Under the pieces are notes generated by a model. The model made no database searches and was not told the DNA's origin. It worked only from the letters and a program-made list of their open reading frames with translations. Shown in pieces: positions 51,117 to 61,394 of a stretch of 64,000 nt of DNA (position 1 is the stretch's first letter; the number at the start of each line of letters is the position of its first letter). Origin of the DNA: Streptomyces sp. G-G2 (GTDB taxonomy: Bacteria > Actinomycetota > Actinomycetes > Streptomycetales > Streptomycetaceae). The position numbers and the translations under genes were made by a program. The stretch spans positions 34,474 through 98,473 of the forward strand of contig NZ_JASISO010000033.1 in NCBI RefSeq assembly GCF_030063135.1. Direction: 5' to 3'.

Positions 51117-52388
51117 ATGCCAACCGACGTCTCTCCCGGGGCCGGGACCCTGCCCGCCCGGGCGCCGCTCGCACCCGTGCCCGGTGAACCCGTACTCGAT
51201 GTGGTCATCCCGGTCTTCAACGAGGAGAAGGACCTCGGCCCGTGCGTGCTCCGCCTGCACGAGCACCTGACCCGCACCTTCCCGTACGCCTTCCGCATCA
51301 CCATCGCCGACAACGCGAGCACCGACCGCACCCCCGAGGTCGCGGCGGACCTCGCGCGGTCCTTCGAGGGCGTCCGCAGCACCCGCCTGGAGGAGAAGGG
51401 CCGGGGCAGGGCCCTGCGCACCGTCTGGTCCGCATCCGACGCCCCCGTCCTCGCCTACATGGACGTCGACCTCTCCACCGACCTCAACGCGCTGCTGCCG
51501 CTGGTCGCCCCGCTGATCTCCGGCCACTCCGACCTCGCGATCGGCACCCGGCTCGCCCGCTCCTCGCGGGTGGTGCGCGGAGCGAAGCGCGAGTTCGTCT
51601 CGCGCGCCTACAACCTGATCCTGCGCTCCTCGCTCTCCGCCCGCTTCAGCGACGCCCAGTGCGGGTTCAAGGCCATCCGGCGCGAGGTCGCCGAGCGGCT
51701 GCTGCCCCTGGTGGAGGACTCCGGCTGGTTCTTCGACACCGAACTGCTCGTGCTGGCCGAACGCGCCGGGCTGCGCATCCACGAGGTGCCCGTGGACTGG
51801 GTGGACGATCCCGATTCCACCGTCCACCTCGTCCGTACCGCCACCGAGGACCTCAAGGGCGTCTGGCGGGTGGGCCGCGCCCTCGCCGTCGGCACCCTCC
51901 CGCTCGACCGGCTCACCCGCCCCTTCGGCGACGATCCGCGCGACCGCTCCCTGACCGGAGTCCCCCGGGGCCTGGCCCGCCAGCTCATGGGCTTCTGCGC
52001 CGTCGGCCTCCTCAGCACCCTGCTCTACCTGGCGCTCTACTCGGTCTTCCGGTCCGGCGCCGGACCCCAGCCCGCCAACGGCGCGGCCCTGCTGTTCTCC
52101 GCCGTGGCCAACACCGCCGCCAACCGCCGCCTCACCTTCGGCGTCCGGGGCCCCGACCGGGCCGTGCGCCACCAGGCCCAAGGACTGGTGGTCTTCGCCA
52201 TCGGGCTGGCCCTGACCAGCGGTTCCCTCGCCGCCCTGGCCCTCGCGGGCGGCGGCGCCCCGGCCCACGGCACCGAGCTGGCCGTACTCGTCACCGCCAA
52301 CCTCGCCGCGACCGTGCTGCGCTTCCTGCTCTTCCGCGCCTGGGTCTTCCCGGACCGCGCCACCCCTGTGAAGGACGACCTCCGATGA
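51117..52388 (+). CDS. Family-2 glycosyltransferase with C-terminal GtrA membrane domain
   Basis: The 423-residue protein joins a GT2 catalytic domain (about 20-260) to a GtrA-like membrane domain (about 285-415). The GT2 part shows 'VVIPVFNEEKDLG', 'LAYMDVDLSTDLNA' (metal-binding DxD) and 'DAQCGFKAIRRE', as in dolichol-phosphate mannose/glucose synthases. It would transfer a sugar from a nucleotide to polyprenyl phosphate, and GtrA may help flip it. The product would be the donor for the next gene. The ATG lies 25 bp after the kinase stop. Confidence 0.93.
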   Translation: MPTDVSPGAGTLPARAPLAPVPGEPVLDVVIPVFNEEKDLGPCVLRLHEHLTRTFPYAFRITIADNASTDRTPEVAADLARSFEGVRSTRLEEKGRGRALRTVWSASDAPVLAYMDVDLSTDLNALLPLVAPLISGHSDLAIGTRLARSSRVVRGAKREFVSRAYNLILRSSLSARFSDAQCGFKAIRREVAERLLPLVEDSGWFFDTELLVLAERAGLRIHEVPVDWVDDPDSTVHLVRTATEDLKGVWRVGRALAVGTLPLDRLTRPFGDDPRDRSLTGVPRGLARQLMGFCAVGLLSTLLYLALYSVFRSGAGPQPANGAALLFSAVANTAANRRLTFGVRGPDRAVRHQAQGLVVFAIGLALTSGSLAALALAGGGAPAHGTELAVLVTANLAATVLRFLLFRAWVFPDRATPVKDDLR

Positions 52389-54532
52389 CCACGGCCGTAC
52401 CCCTGCTGGACTCACCCTTCCCCGAACGGGCCCCGACCGACGCGATCGCGCTGCGGCCCCGCTGGGAACGTCCCGCGCTCGCCGCCCTCCTCCTCACCAC
52501 CGCCGTCCTGCTGCTGTGGAACCTCGGGGCCTCCGGCTACGCCAACTCCTTCTACTCCGCCGCGGTCCAGGCGGGCAGCGAGAGCTGGAAGGCCTTCTTC
52601 TTCGGCTCGTCCGACGCCGGCAACTCCATCACCGTCGACAAACCCCCGGCCGCCCTGTGGCCGATGGCGCTGTCCGTACGGCTCTTCGGCCTCGGCGGCT
52701 GGCAGATCCTGGTCCCCCAGGCCCTCATGGGCGTGGGCACCACCGCCGTCCTGTACGCGGCGGTACGCCGCCAGTTCGGGCCGGTGGCGGCGCTGCTCAG
52801 CGGTACGGTCCTCGCCCTCACCCCGGTCGCCGCGCTCATGTTCCGCTTCAACAATCCCGACGCTCTGCTCGCCCTGCTGATGACCGTCACCGTCTACTGC
52901 GTCCTGCGCGCCCTGGACGGCGCACACACCAGGTGGCTGGTCTGGGCGGGGGGCGCGGTCGGCTTCGCCTTCCTCACCAAGACCCTGCAGGCCTTCGTCA
53001 TCCTGCCGCCGCTCGCCCTCCTCTACGCCGTCTGCGCGCCCACCCGGCTGCGCCGCAGGCTGGGCCAGCTGCTCCTGTCCGGGCTGGCCATGGTGGTCGC
53101 CGGGGGCTGGTGGGTGGCCGTCGTCGAGCTGTGGCCCGCCTCCTCCCGCCCGTACATCGGCGGTTCCCAGAACAACTCCTTCCTGGAACTGACCCTCGGC
53201 TACAACGGCCTCGGCCGGATCAACGGCGACGAGACCGGCAGCGTCGGTGGCGGCGCGCGGGCCGGTGGCGGCGGCGCGGGGGGCGGCGGCTGGGGCGAGA
53301 CCGGTATCGACCGGATGTTCTCGGCCAACATCGGCGGTCAGATCTCCTGGCTGCTCCCGGCGGCCCTGGTGCTGCTCATCGCCGGACTGGTGATCACCTG
53401 GCGGGCCCGCCGGGCCACCGACTCCCTGGAGGGCATGGCCCGGGCGTCGTTCCTGGCCTGGGGCGGGTCCCTGCTGATCACGCTGCTCGTCTTCAGCTAC
53501 ATGCAGGGCATCTTCCACGAGTACTACACGGTGGCGCTGGCCCCGTACCTGGCCGCGCTGACCGGGATGGGCGTGGCGGTGCTGTGGGAGGAGCGGGGCT
53601 CCCGGGCCGCCTCGCTCACCCTGGCCGCCACCCTCGCGCTGACCGCGGTGTGGTCGTACGCACTGCTCGGCCGGGCCGAGGGCTATCTGCCGTGGCTGCG
53701 CTGGACGGTGCTGGTGGCCGGACTGGCCGCCGCCGTGGGGCTCGCCGCCGGGGTCCGGCTCGGCCGCCGGGCGGCCCTGGGCGCGGCGGCGCTGGGGGTC
53801 GGGGCGGCCCTGGCCGGGCCCTTCGCGTACACCCTGAACACGGTGGACACCGCGCACGCGGGCTCGATCATCACGGCGGGACCCGCGGTCGCGGGCGGCC
53901 GGGGCATGGGCATGGGCGGGCCGCGGTTCGCCGGGACGGAAGGCGCCCCTGGGCAGGGCGGCTTCCCGCAGGGCACGGGCCGACGGACGGGACAGGGCGC
54001 CGGACAGGGCGCACAGGGAGCCGGGCCGGGCGCGCCCCAGGGCGGCCCGGGCGCGGTGCCGCCGGGTGCGGCCCCGGGCGGTACGGGGGCCAGGGCCGGG
54101 GGCGGCTTCGGCGGCGGGCCCGGTGGGGGCGGCGGCATGGGTGGTCTGCTCGGCGGGACGAAGGCGAGCGCGGCGGCCACGGCGGCCCTGCGCGCGGACG
54201 CGGACCGCTACACCTGGGCGGCCGCGGCCGTCGGTGCGCAGAACGCGGCGAGCTACCAACTGGCCTCCGGCGAGCCGGTGATGCCGATTGGCGGCTTCAA
54301 CGGCAGTGACCCGTCACCGACGCTGGAGCGGTTCCAGGCGTACGTGAAGGCCGGGAAGATCCACTACTTCATCGGCCAGGGCACGGCCGCAGCGGAGGGC
54401 GGCCAGGGCGCGACCCGTGGCGGCGGCGGTCCGGGCGGCGGCGCCAGCAGCGCGATCGAGACCTGGGTCAAGGCCACCTACCAGTCCACCACGGTGGGCG
54501 GGGCCACCTTCTACGACCTGTCCCCGTCCTGA
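52385..54532 (+). CDS. ArnT/PMT-type membrane glycosyltransferase (GT39)
   Basis: The 715-residue integral membrane enzyme has about 11 helices and the GT-C signature: first-loop acidic region 'SAVQAGSESWKAFFFGS' followed by 'SITVDKPPAALWPMALS', and 'FRFNNPDALLALLMT'. It would use polyprenyl-phosphate sugar on the outer face to glycosylate a lipid, polymer or protein. A long Gly-rich insert (coded by about 53900-54170) precedes a C-terminal extracellular domain ending 'VGGATFYDLSPS'. It overlaps the GT2/GtrA gene by 4 bp, so donor synthesis and transfer are coupled. Confidence 0.92.
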   Translation: MTTAVPLLDSPFPERAPTDAIALRPRWERPALAALLLTTAVLLLWNLGASGYANSFYSAAVQAGSESWKAFFFGSSDAGNSITVDKPPAALWPMALSVRLFGLGGWQILVPQALMGVGTTAVLYAAVRRQFGPVAALLSGTVLALTPVAALMFRFNNPDALLALLMTVTVYCVLRALDGAHTRWLVWAGGAVGFAFLTKTLQAFVILPPLALLYAVCAPTRLRRRLGQLLLSGLAMVVAGGWWVAVVELWPASSRPYIGGSQNNSFLELTLGYNGLGRINGDETGSVGGGARAGGGGAGGGGWGETGIDRMFSANIGGQISWLLPAALVLLIAGLVITWRARRATDSLEGMARASFLAWGGSLLITLLVFSYMQGIFHEYYTVALAPYLAALTGMGVAVLWEERGSRAASLTLAATLALTAVWSYALLGRAEGYLPWLRWTVLVAGLAAAVGLAAGVRLGRRAALGAAALGVGAALAGPFAYTLNTVDTAHAGSIITAGPAVAGGRGMGMGGPRFAGTEGAPGQGGFPQGTGRRTGQGAGQGAQGAGPGAPQGGPGAVPPGAAPGGTGARAGGGFGGGPGGGGGMGGLLGGTKASAAATAALRADADRYTWAAAAVGAQNAASYQLASGEPVMPIGGFNGSDPSPTLERFQAYVKAGKIHYFIGQGTAAAEGGQGATRGGGGPGGGASSAIETWVKATYQSTTVGGATFYDLSPS

Positions 54533-54558
54533 ACCGACCACAACGCGAGGGGCACCCT

Positions 54559-54649
54559 CTAGCGCCGCGTCAGGCAGCGTTCGCCCCGTCGCGACGCCCC
54601 GCACGCACGCCGCTCCTTGACGGGCCAACATTGCCTGACGCGGCACTAG
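54559..54649. repeat. 91-bp MITE-like imperfect palindrome
   Basis: Two arms of 31-32 bp (CTAGCGCCGCGTCAGGCAGC... and the inverse of ...TTGCCTGACGCGGCACTAG) match at about 27 positions around a 28-bp centre. CTAG lies at both outer ends. It sits between the convergent-free ends of the glycosyltransferase and TetR genes. I recall near-identical palindromes elsewhere in Streptomyces genomes, but did not search. It could also act as a terminator. Confidence 0.65.
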
Positions 54650-54712
54650 CATCATCAAGAGGGCGGACCGGGCATTCCGGGCCGATCCACCTGTCTTGAG
54701 GAGGGTGCGTCC

Positions 54713-55320
54713 ATGGCCACCACGGCGGACCCCGTGACCATCCGGACCAGTGTGTGGCTGGCCGCGCGGCCGGCCTCCGGGGCCAGACGCCGCAGCGTGG
54801 GCCCCGCCGGACTGGACCGCGAGAGGATCACCCGGGGCGCGGTCCGGCTGCTCGACAGCGGGGGACTCGCCCGCTTCTCGATGCGCCGTCTCGCGGCCGG
54901 GCTCGGGGTCACTGCGATGTCCCTGTACTGGTACGTCGACACCAAGCACGACCTGCTGGAACTGGCCCTGGACAGCGCTCTGGGCGAGCTGGCCCTGCCC
55001 GCCGCACCGGCTCCGGCGGGGTGGCCGGACCGGCTGCGGTCCCTGGCCTGCGGCTACCGGGGGCTGCTGGCCGCGCGCCCGTGGGTGGCGACCCTGGCGG
55101 CCGAGTACCCCAACATCGGCCCGCACGCCCGGGCCTTCGACGAGGCGCTGCTGCGGCTCCTCGACGCGACCGGGCTCAACGACGCGAGCCGGACCGGAGC
55201 CCACCTCGCCGTGTCGCAGTTCCTGCACGGCTGTGGGGGTCCGGTCCGGCGGGCGCCGGAGGGCGATTTCCGCTTCGCGCTCGACGTCCTGGTCGCGGGC
55301 ATCGAGGCGAAGACGGCCTC

Positions 55321-55324
<4 letters not shown>
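54713..55324 (+). CDS. TetR/AcrR-family regulator
   Basis: The 203-residue protein has a TetR helix-turn-helix ('ITRGAVRLLDSGGLARFSMR', then 'LAAGLGVTAMSLYWYVDTKH', about 38-78) and a TetR_C_1-type ligand domain. 'LYWYVDTKHDLLELALD' is typical of the TetR class that controls drug exporters. Its stop overlaps the stop of the convergent MFS exporter by 4 bp (CTAA), and it probably regulates a transporter, though MarR is the closer candidate for that one. The ATG follows GAGGAGGG. Confidence 0.92.
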
Positions 55325-57057
<1,733 letters not shown>

Positions 57058-57071
57058 GGATTTCCTTTGTT

Positions 57072-57542
57072 CTAGAAGCTCGATCGGAGTCGGGCCAGCA
57101 GGGTGGTCAGTACGGTGATGTCCTCGGCGGACCAGTCGGCCAGGGTGCTTTCCAGCGCGGCCGAGTAGCGTGCGCCGAGTTCGAGGAGCACGGTCCGGCC
57201 CGCCGGGGTGAGGCGCAGGATCCGGCACCGGCCGTCGCCGGGATCGCTCTCGCGGACGATCCAGCCGCGGTCGGCCACGTGGGCGACGTGGCGGCTGGTG
57301 ACGGAGATGTCGACGGCGAGCAGCTCGGCGAGGCGGCTGAGCCGCATCTCGCCGTGCCGGTCGAGGACCGTGAGGACGGCGGCGGCCCCGGGCGGGCAGT
57401 CGGCGGGCAGGGTGCGGGCGAGATCGCGCTTGACCGCGCCGATGCCGGCGAGCTGGCGGGCCAGCTCCTCGTACAGGTCGTACCGGATGTCGTCCCGCGT
57501 GTCGTCCCGCGTGTCGTGCTGAGTGCCGTTTCGCGTGAGCAC
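57072..57542 (-). CDS. MarR-family regulator
   Basis: The 156-residue protein has a MarR winged helix: 'LSRLAELLAVDISVTSRHVA' (recognition region) and wing 'DRGWIVRESDPGDGRCRILR'. It begins with an Asp/Arg repeat ('TRDDTRDDIRYD') from short direct repeats near 57490. MarR proteins repress adjacent efflux genes and release DNA on binding the drug. It lies 14 bp upstream of the MFS gene. The GTG has a strong GGGGGAGGGGG ribosome site; the open frame continues upstream across the operator. Confidence 0.92.
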   Translation of the reverse strand: MLTRNGTQHDTRDDTRDDIRYDLYEELARQLAGIGAVKRDLARTLPADCPPGAAAVLTVLDRHGEMRLSRLAELLAVDISVTSRHVAHVADRGWIVRESDPGDGRCRILRLTPAGRTVLLELGARYSAALESTLADWSAEDITVLTTLLARLRSSF

Positions 57543-57562
57543 CGCGCCCCCTCCCCCATCTT

Positions 57563-57577
57563 GTTGCTTTGAGCAAC
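57563..57577. promoter_or_regulatory. Candidate MarR operator GTTGCT-TTG-AGCAAC
   Basis: A perfect 6-bp inverted repeat with a 3-bp centre, 21 bp before the marR GTG. A further half-site GGTTGCTAC lies at 57591-57599, beside a -10-like TTATAT. The AT-rich GTTGCT motif resembles known MarR-type sites (TTGC-GCAA). Confidence 0.65.
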
Positions 57578-57662
57578 CATATAAGCAGATGGTTGCTACA
57601 GGCAAATGAATGCGGACCGAGGGGCGGTAAAGGAATCGGAAAACCCGCTAGGGTCCTGAGCC

Positions 57663-57881
57663 ATGGCTGCACACACCAACTCCCAGGGCCCCGAGGGCAA
57701 CTACGACCCCGCGGGCAACACGCAGATGTTCCGTGCCTTCGTGGACGACGCGGAGACCGCCCGCCCGGCGGCCGTCGCCGCCTCGCACCGCCAGCAGTCC
57801 TCGAAGGCGGGGCTGTGGCTCGCCGTCGTGGTCGCGTTCGTGGTCGTCGTCGGCGCGGTGGCCTGGCTCGCGCTGGGCTGA
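57663..57881 (+). CDS. Small single-span membrane protein
   Basis: The 72-residue protein has a polar N-terminus ('QMFRAFVDDAETARPAAVAA') and one C-terminal helix ('GLWLAVVVAFVVVVGAVAWL'). I do not recognise a named family. Codon use is fully Streptomyces-like. The ATG is divergent from marR by 120 bp. A tail-anchored topology with the N-terminus inside is the simplest reading. Confidence 0.75.
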   Translation: MAAHTNSQGPEGNYDPAGNTQMFRAFVDDAETARPAAVAASHRQQSSKAGLWLAVVVAFVVVVGAVAWLALG

Positions 57882-57936
57882 CCGGGCCGGGCGGGGCCGA
57901 GGGGCCTGTCGAGTCCGCAGGTCCGGCCCGGCCCGG

Positions 57937-58755
57937 TCAGCTCCAGGTGGCGGTGACCCGCTGGGTTTCGATGTGCATGCCCAGCGGTACCCGCCAGGAC
58001 TCCACGCACACCGTGTAGGTCTGCGTCGTCGCCGACCCGCCCGCGATGGGGGCGGGCAGCGGCTGGGCCGACGTGATGGTGGCCCAGTCGACGCCGAGCG
58101 CGCCGATGATGTGGGTGGAGAAGGTCACGGTGCCCGAACGGGCCGCCGTTCCACCGGTGTTGGCGAAGGTGACGCCGACCCGCTCGCACCAGCGGTCCGC
58201 CGCCGCCGACCGGGCGGGGGCGCCGGTCTGGATCCGGGCCGGGGTCGCCACCGGAGGCGGCGGGGTCGACGAGGCGGGGGGCGGCGGGGTGCCGGATCCG
58301 CCCGAGCCGCCGGAACTTCCGCCCGAGCCTCCCGTGCTTCCGCCCGAGCCTCCCGTGCCGCCCGAGCCGCCGGAGCTTCCGCCCGGAGGGCTCGGGGGCG
58401 GGTTGGTGCCCGGGGTGCCGGAGGTGGCGCCCGCTGAAGGGGATCCCGGGGCGCTCGCGGAGCCCGCGGGGGCGCCCGGGACGGCTCCGCCCGCGCCGGA
58501 GCCGCCGGGAGGTGGGTATCCCGGCGCGCTGGGCGACGTACTACTGGAACGGGCGGAAGCGCCTCCGGGCGCGGGGCCGCCGAGCGACTGGTACTCCACC
58601 ACGCCCTGGGGCGCCACGGTCTCCCCCGCACCCCGTTCGGGGCCCGGGGCGGCAGCGCCCACCGCCACGTAGCCGTCGCGCGGCGGGCCGCCACAGCCCG
58701 AGAGGGTCGCGGCGGTCACGCACACGGCAAGCAGAGCGAGCGGTCCCTTTCGCAT
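57937..58755 (-). CDS. Gly/Ser/Pro-rich lipoprotein
   Basis: The 272-residue lipoprotein has lipobox 'AATLSGCGG' near residue 21. A 110-residue low-complexity region of 'GGSGGS' and Pro/Gly repeats follows, then a C-terminal beta-rich domain (about 175-272) with two Cys ('DRWCERVGVTF', 'YTVCVESWRVP') likely in a disulfide. No named family is recognised. The repeat spacer probably extends the domain through the cell wall. The ATG follows a TGACG-CAT-CGTCA palindrome. Confidence 0.8.
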   Translation of the reverse strand: MRKGPLALLAVCVTAATLSGCGGPPRDGYVAVGAAAPGPERGAGETVAPQGVVEYQSLGGPAPGGASARSSSTSPSAPGYPPPGGSGAGGAVPGAPAGSASAPGSPSAGATSGTPGTNPPPSPPGGSSGGSGGTGGSGGSTGGSGGSSGGSGGSGTPPPPASSTPPPPVATPARIQTGAPARSAAADRWCERVGVTFANTGGTAARSGTVTFSTHIIGALGVDWATITSAQPLPAPIAGGSATTQTYTVCVESWRVPLGMHIETQRVTATWS

Positions 58756-58769
58756 CGCGCCAGTTTTGC

Positions 58770-58782
58770 TGACGCATCGTCA
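58770..58782. promoter_or_regulatory. Palindrome TGACG-CAT-CGTCA upstream of lipoprotein
   Basis: A perfect 5-bp inverted repeat with 3-bp centre, 15 bp before the lipoprotein ATG. It has the size of a dimeric regulator site. The sigN stop is 36 bp away on the other side. Confidence 0.4.
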
Positions 58783-58817
58783 ATTGGGAAGCGGGTCGCG
58801 GTGGTCGGGTCGGCCGG

Positions 58818-59669
58818 TTACTCGCCGATCAGACCCTGGCGCAGCTGCGCCAGGGTGCGGGTCAGCAGCCGGGAGACGTGCATCTGCGAGATGCCGACCT
58901 CCTCGCCGATCTGCGACTGGGTCATGTTGGCGAAGAACCGCAGCATGATGATCTGCCGTTCCCGGGGCGGGAGTTTGGCGAGCAGCGGCTTGAGCGACTC
59001 CCGGTACTCCACGCCTTCGAGCGCGGTGTCCTCGTACCCGAGGCGGTCCGCGAGCGAGCCCTCGCCGCCCTCGTCCTCGGGTGAGGGCGAGTCGAGGGAG
59101 GAGGCGGTGTACGCGTTGCCCACGGCGAGGCCGTCGACGACGTCCTCCTCCGAGACCCCGAGTACGGCCGCCAGTTCGGGGACGGTGGGCGAGCGGTCCA
59201 GCTTCTGGGCCAGCTCGTCACTCGCCTTGGTCAGCGCGAGGCGCAGCTCCTGGAGCCTGCGAGGGACGCGGACGGACCAGGAGGTGTCACGGAAGAAGCG
59301 CTTGATCTCGCCCACGACCGTCGGCATCGCGAAGGTCGGGAACTCCACCCCGCGCTCGCAGTCGAACCGGTCGATCGCCTTGATCAGGCCGATGGTGCCG
59401 ACCTGGACGATGTCTTCCATCGGCTCGTTGCGGCTGCGGAAGCGCGCGGCGGCGTAGCGGACCAGCGGCAGGTTCAGCTCGATCAGGGTGTCGCGTACGT
59501 ACGCCCGGTCGGGACTGTCCGCGTCCAGTGCGGCGAGCCGGTGGAACAGGGAGCGGGAGAGGGAGCGGGTGTCATTGGGCGCTGGCGGGGCTTCCGTGCG
59601 GTCGGATACAGCCGGCGTTTCACTCTTGACGAGTGTGAGCACCTTGGAGCTGCCCTGTTCTACGGACAT
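58818..59669 (-). CDS. sigN: SigB/SigF-type sigma factor, SigN-like
   Basis: The 283-residue sigma factor has regions 2 ('DIVQVGTIGLIKAIDRF', 'FPTFAMPTVVGEIKRFF'), 3 and 4 ('LPPRERQIIMLRFFANMTQS', 'SQIGEEVGISQMHVSRLL'). It belongs to the SigB-like family controlled by anti-sigma switches. Adjacency to sigF, and the N-terminus unlike SigF, identify it with S. coelicolor sigN (SCO4034, from memory), which acts in aerial-hypha development. A promoter resembling its own recognition sequence lies 69 bp upstream, so autoregulation is likely. The ATG follows AAGGGGGTGG. Confidence 0.92.
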   Translation of the reverse strand: MSVEQGSSKVLTLVKSETPAVSDRTEAPPAPNDTRSLSRSLFHRLAALDADSPDRAYVRDTLIELNLPLVRYAAARFRSRNEPMEDIVQVGTIGLIKAIDRFDCERGVEFPTFAMPTVVGEIKRFFRDTSWSVRVPRRLQELRLALTKASDELAQKLDRSPTVPELAAVLGVSEEDVVDGLAVGNAYTASSLDSPSPEDEGGEGSLADRLGYEDTALEGVEYRESLKPLLAKLPPRERQIIMLRFFANMTQSQIGEEVGISQMHVSRLLTRTLAQLRQGLIGE

Positions 59670-59737
59670 GCCACCCCCTTGGGATCGCGGACGGTCGCGG
59701 TGGGTGCGCCCGTCGGAGGAACGCAGCCTCCACCTGA

Positions 59738-59763
59738 ATACCGGAGGCGGGGCTGCGGCAAAC
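59738..59763 (-). promoter_or_regulatory. Candidate SigN/SigB-type autoregulatory promoter
   Basis: On the minus strand GTTT is followed after 16 bp by CGGTAT, one base from the SigB/SigF/SigN consensus GTTT-N14-16-GGGTAT. It would start transcription about 60 bp before the sigN ATG. Confidence 0.65.
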
Positions 59764-59889
59764 GCGGTTCAAGCAGAATGTCACATGTCGGCAACACGCT
59801 GTAGCGCCATGTCGACATATAACTCCAGCGACAGAAGGGGTGTGGGCGGCTCTGTCGGTAAAGCGTCCGGACGAAGTCACTCGTTCCGG

Positions 59890-60873
59890 TTACGCCTCGA
59901 TCCTGTTTGCGGACCGCAGTCTCGCGAAGCTCCGGGCGAGCAGTCGGGACACGTGCATCTGGGACACCCCCAGCTCCGCGCTGATCTGCGACTGCGTCAG
60001 ATTGTTGTAGTAGCGCAGGAGCAGGATCCGCTGCTCGCGCTCGGGCAGCTGGACGAGCAGGTGGCGGACCAGGTCGCGGTGTTCCACTCCGGTCAGCTCG
60101 GGGTCCTCGTAGCCGAGCCGGTCGAGCAGGCCGGGCATGCCGTCGCCCTCCTGGGCGGCCTCCAGGGAGGTCGCGTGATAGGAGCGGCCCGCCTCGATGC
60201 AGGACAGCACCTCGTCCTCGCCGATGCGCAGCCGCTCGGCGATCTCGGGGGTCGTGGGCATGCGTCCGTGGAGCGTGGTGAGGTCCTCGGTGGCCGCGTT
60301 GACCTGCACCCACAGCTCGTGGAGGCGGCGCGGGACGTGGACGGTGCGGACGTTGTCGCGGAAGTACCGCTTGATCTCGCCCACGACGGTCGGCATCGCG
60401 AAGGTGGGGAACTGGACCCCGCGTTCCGGATCGAACCGGTCGATCGCGTTGATGAGCCCGATCGTGCCCACCTGGACCACGTCCTCCATGGGCTCGTTGC
60501 GGCTGCGGAAGCGGGCGGCCGCGTACCGGACGAGGGGAAGGTTGGCCTCGATCAGGGCCCCGCGGACCCGGCTGTGCTCACTGGTGCCCGGTTCCAGACC
60601 CTTGAGCCGCCCGAAGAGCACCTGGGTGAGGGCCCGGGTGTCGGCGCCGCGGGTGCTCGGCGGCCGGGTGGCCACCGCTACCGCCACCGAGGACGTGGCC
60701 GTAGCCGTGGTCACGTCCTCGGCGGGCGTCGTTTCCGTCGCGGGAGTCGTGGTGGGGGCCGCCGCGGGCGCCGCTTCCGTCCCCACGGTGGGCTCCGCCC
60801 CCGCCGCCGTCTCTTCCGACGGCGGGTCCTGCTGGAGTGGCACCTGAGGCGCAGTACTGGCCGGCACGGTCAC
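59890..60873 (-). CDS. sigF: SigF sporulation sigma factor
   Basis: The 327-residue protein is a SigB-family sigma factor: region 2 'DVVQVGTIGLINAIDRF', 'FPTFAMPTVVGEIKRYF', region 4 'LPEREQRILLLRYYNNLTQS' and 'AELGVSQMHVSRLLARSF'. The start 'VPASTAPQVP' and 'RGADTRALTQVLFGRLK' agree with my memory of S. coelicolor SigF, needed for late spore maturation. The N-terminal 75 residues are a Thr/Ala/Pro-rich disordered region. GTG at 60873 or 60867 could be the start; AAGGGGTGG precedes both. Short TTGACTGA repeats lie just upstream. Confidence 0.94.
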   Translation of the reverse strand: MTVPASTAPQVPLQQDPPSEETAAGAEPTVGTEAAPAAAPTTTPATETTPAEDVTTATATSSVAVAVATRPPSTRGADTRALTQVLFGRLKGLEPGTSEHSRVRGALIEANLPLVRYAAARFRSRNEPMEDVVQVGTIGLINAIDRFDPERGVQFPTFAMPTVVGEIKRYFRDNVRTVHVPRRLHELWVQVNAATEDLTTLHGRMPTTPEIAERLRIGEDEVLSCIEAGRSYHATSLEAAQEGDGMPGLLDRLGYEDPELTGVEHRDLVRHLLVQLPEREQRILLLRYYNNLTQSQISAELGVSQMHVSRLLARSFARLRSANRIEA

Positions 60874-61026
60874 GCCACCCCTTCAGTCAACCAATCAGTC
60901 AAAAGCGGTCATAGCATCACAAGACATGTGCACTGTGTGCAAGCACCGTATATGGCCGTGTTGAGGGCAAGTTGGGCATTTAGCGCGCATTCAGCGGCAA
61001 TTTAAATCGAACGGGAACGCAAAAAT

Positions 61027-61048
61027 CCCCCACCCGTCGGAGTGGGGG
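61027..61048 (-). terminator. Intrinsic terminator of the 53-residue peptide gene
   Basis: On the minus strand CCCCCAC pairs with GTGGGGG, followed by ATTTTTG. The T-run makes it a classic Rho-independent terminator, 34 bp after the stop. Confidence 0.8.
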
Positions 61049-61081
61049 GCCGGAGGTCCGGAAACGCATCGGTGTACGGGT

Positions 61082-61243
61082 TCAGCGCACCAGTTCGGTC
61101 ATGAACTGGCCGATGCCCGACGCGGCATCCGAGATGCCTTGGAAACCGATTTGGACGAATTCGGCCGCTTTGACCGGCTGGGTGATGATCACATAGAGCA
61201 CGAAGACGACGAGTCCGCCCATGACGATCTTCTTGATGTCCAC
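61082..61243 (-). CDS. 53-residue single-span membrane peptide
   Basis: A small frame starts at GTG and reads VDIKKIVMGG, a hydrophobic segment 'LVVFVLYVIITQPV', then an amphipathic region 'AAEFVQIGFQGISDAA' ending 'MTELVR'. Codon bias is typical, an intrinsic terminator follows, and the sequence looks conserved rather than random. It has no named family that I recognise. The position upstream of sigF on the same strand, with its own terminator, makes it an independent unit. Confidence 0.75.
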   Translation of the reverse strand: MDIKKIVMGGLVVFVLYVIITQPVKAAEFVQIGFQGISDAASGIGQFMTELVR

Positions 61244-61394
61244 GAGCGGGTACGGCCTTCCCTGCCAGTCCTATCAACGTCGAGTGAGTCTAACCGGTCG
61301 GGTTCGATCACTCACCTGTCCTTTAAGGACCAATGACCCGGAGTTCCGGGCCCTTTGCCGCCGTGGCGGTGGAGGCGGGGGAGGCAGTATTGAA

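Noticed and set aside
61002..61277. 91-codon minus-strand frame near sigF
   Set aside because: It is a shifted reading of the 53-residue membrane peptide gene, whose frame has better composition and ends at a proper terminator.
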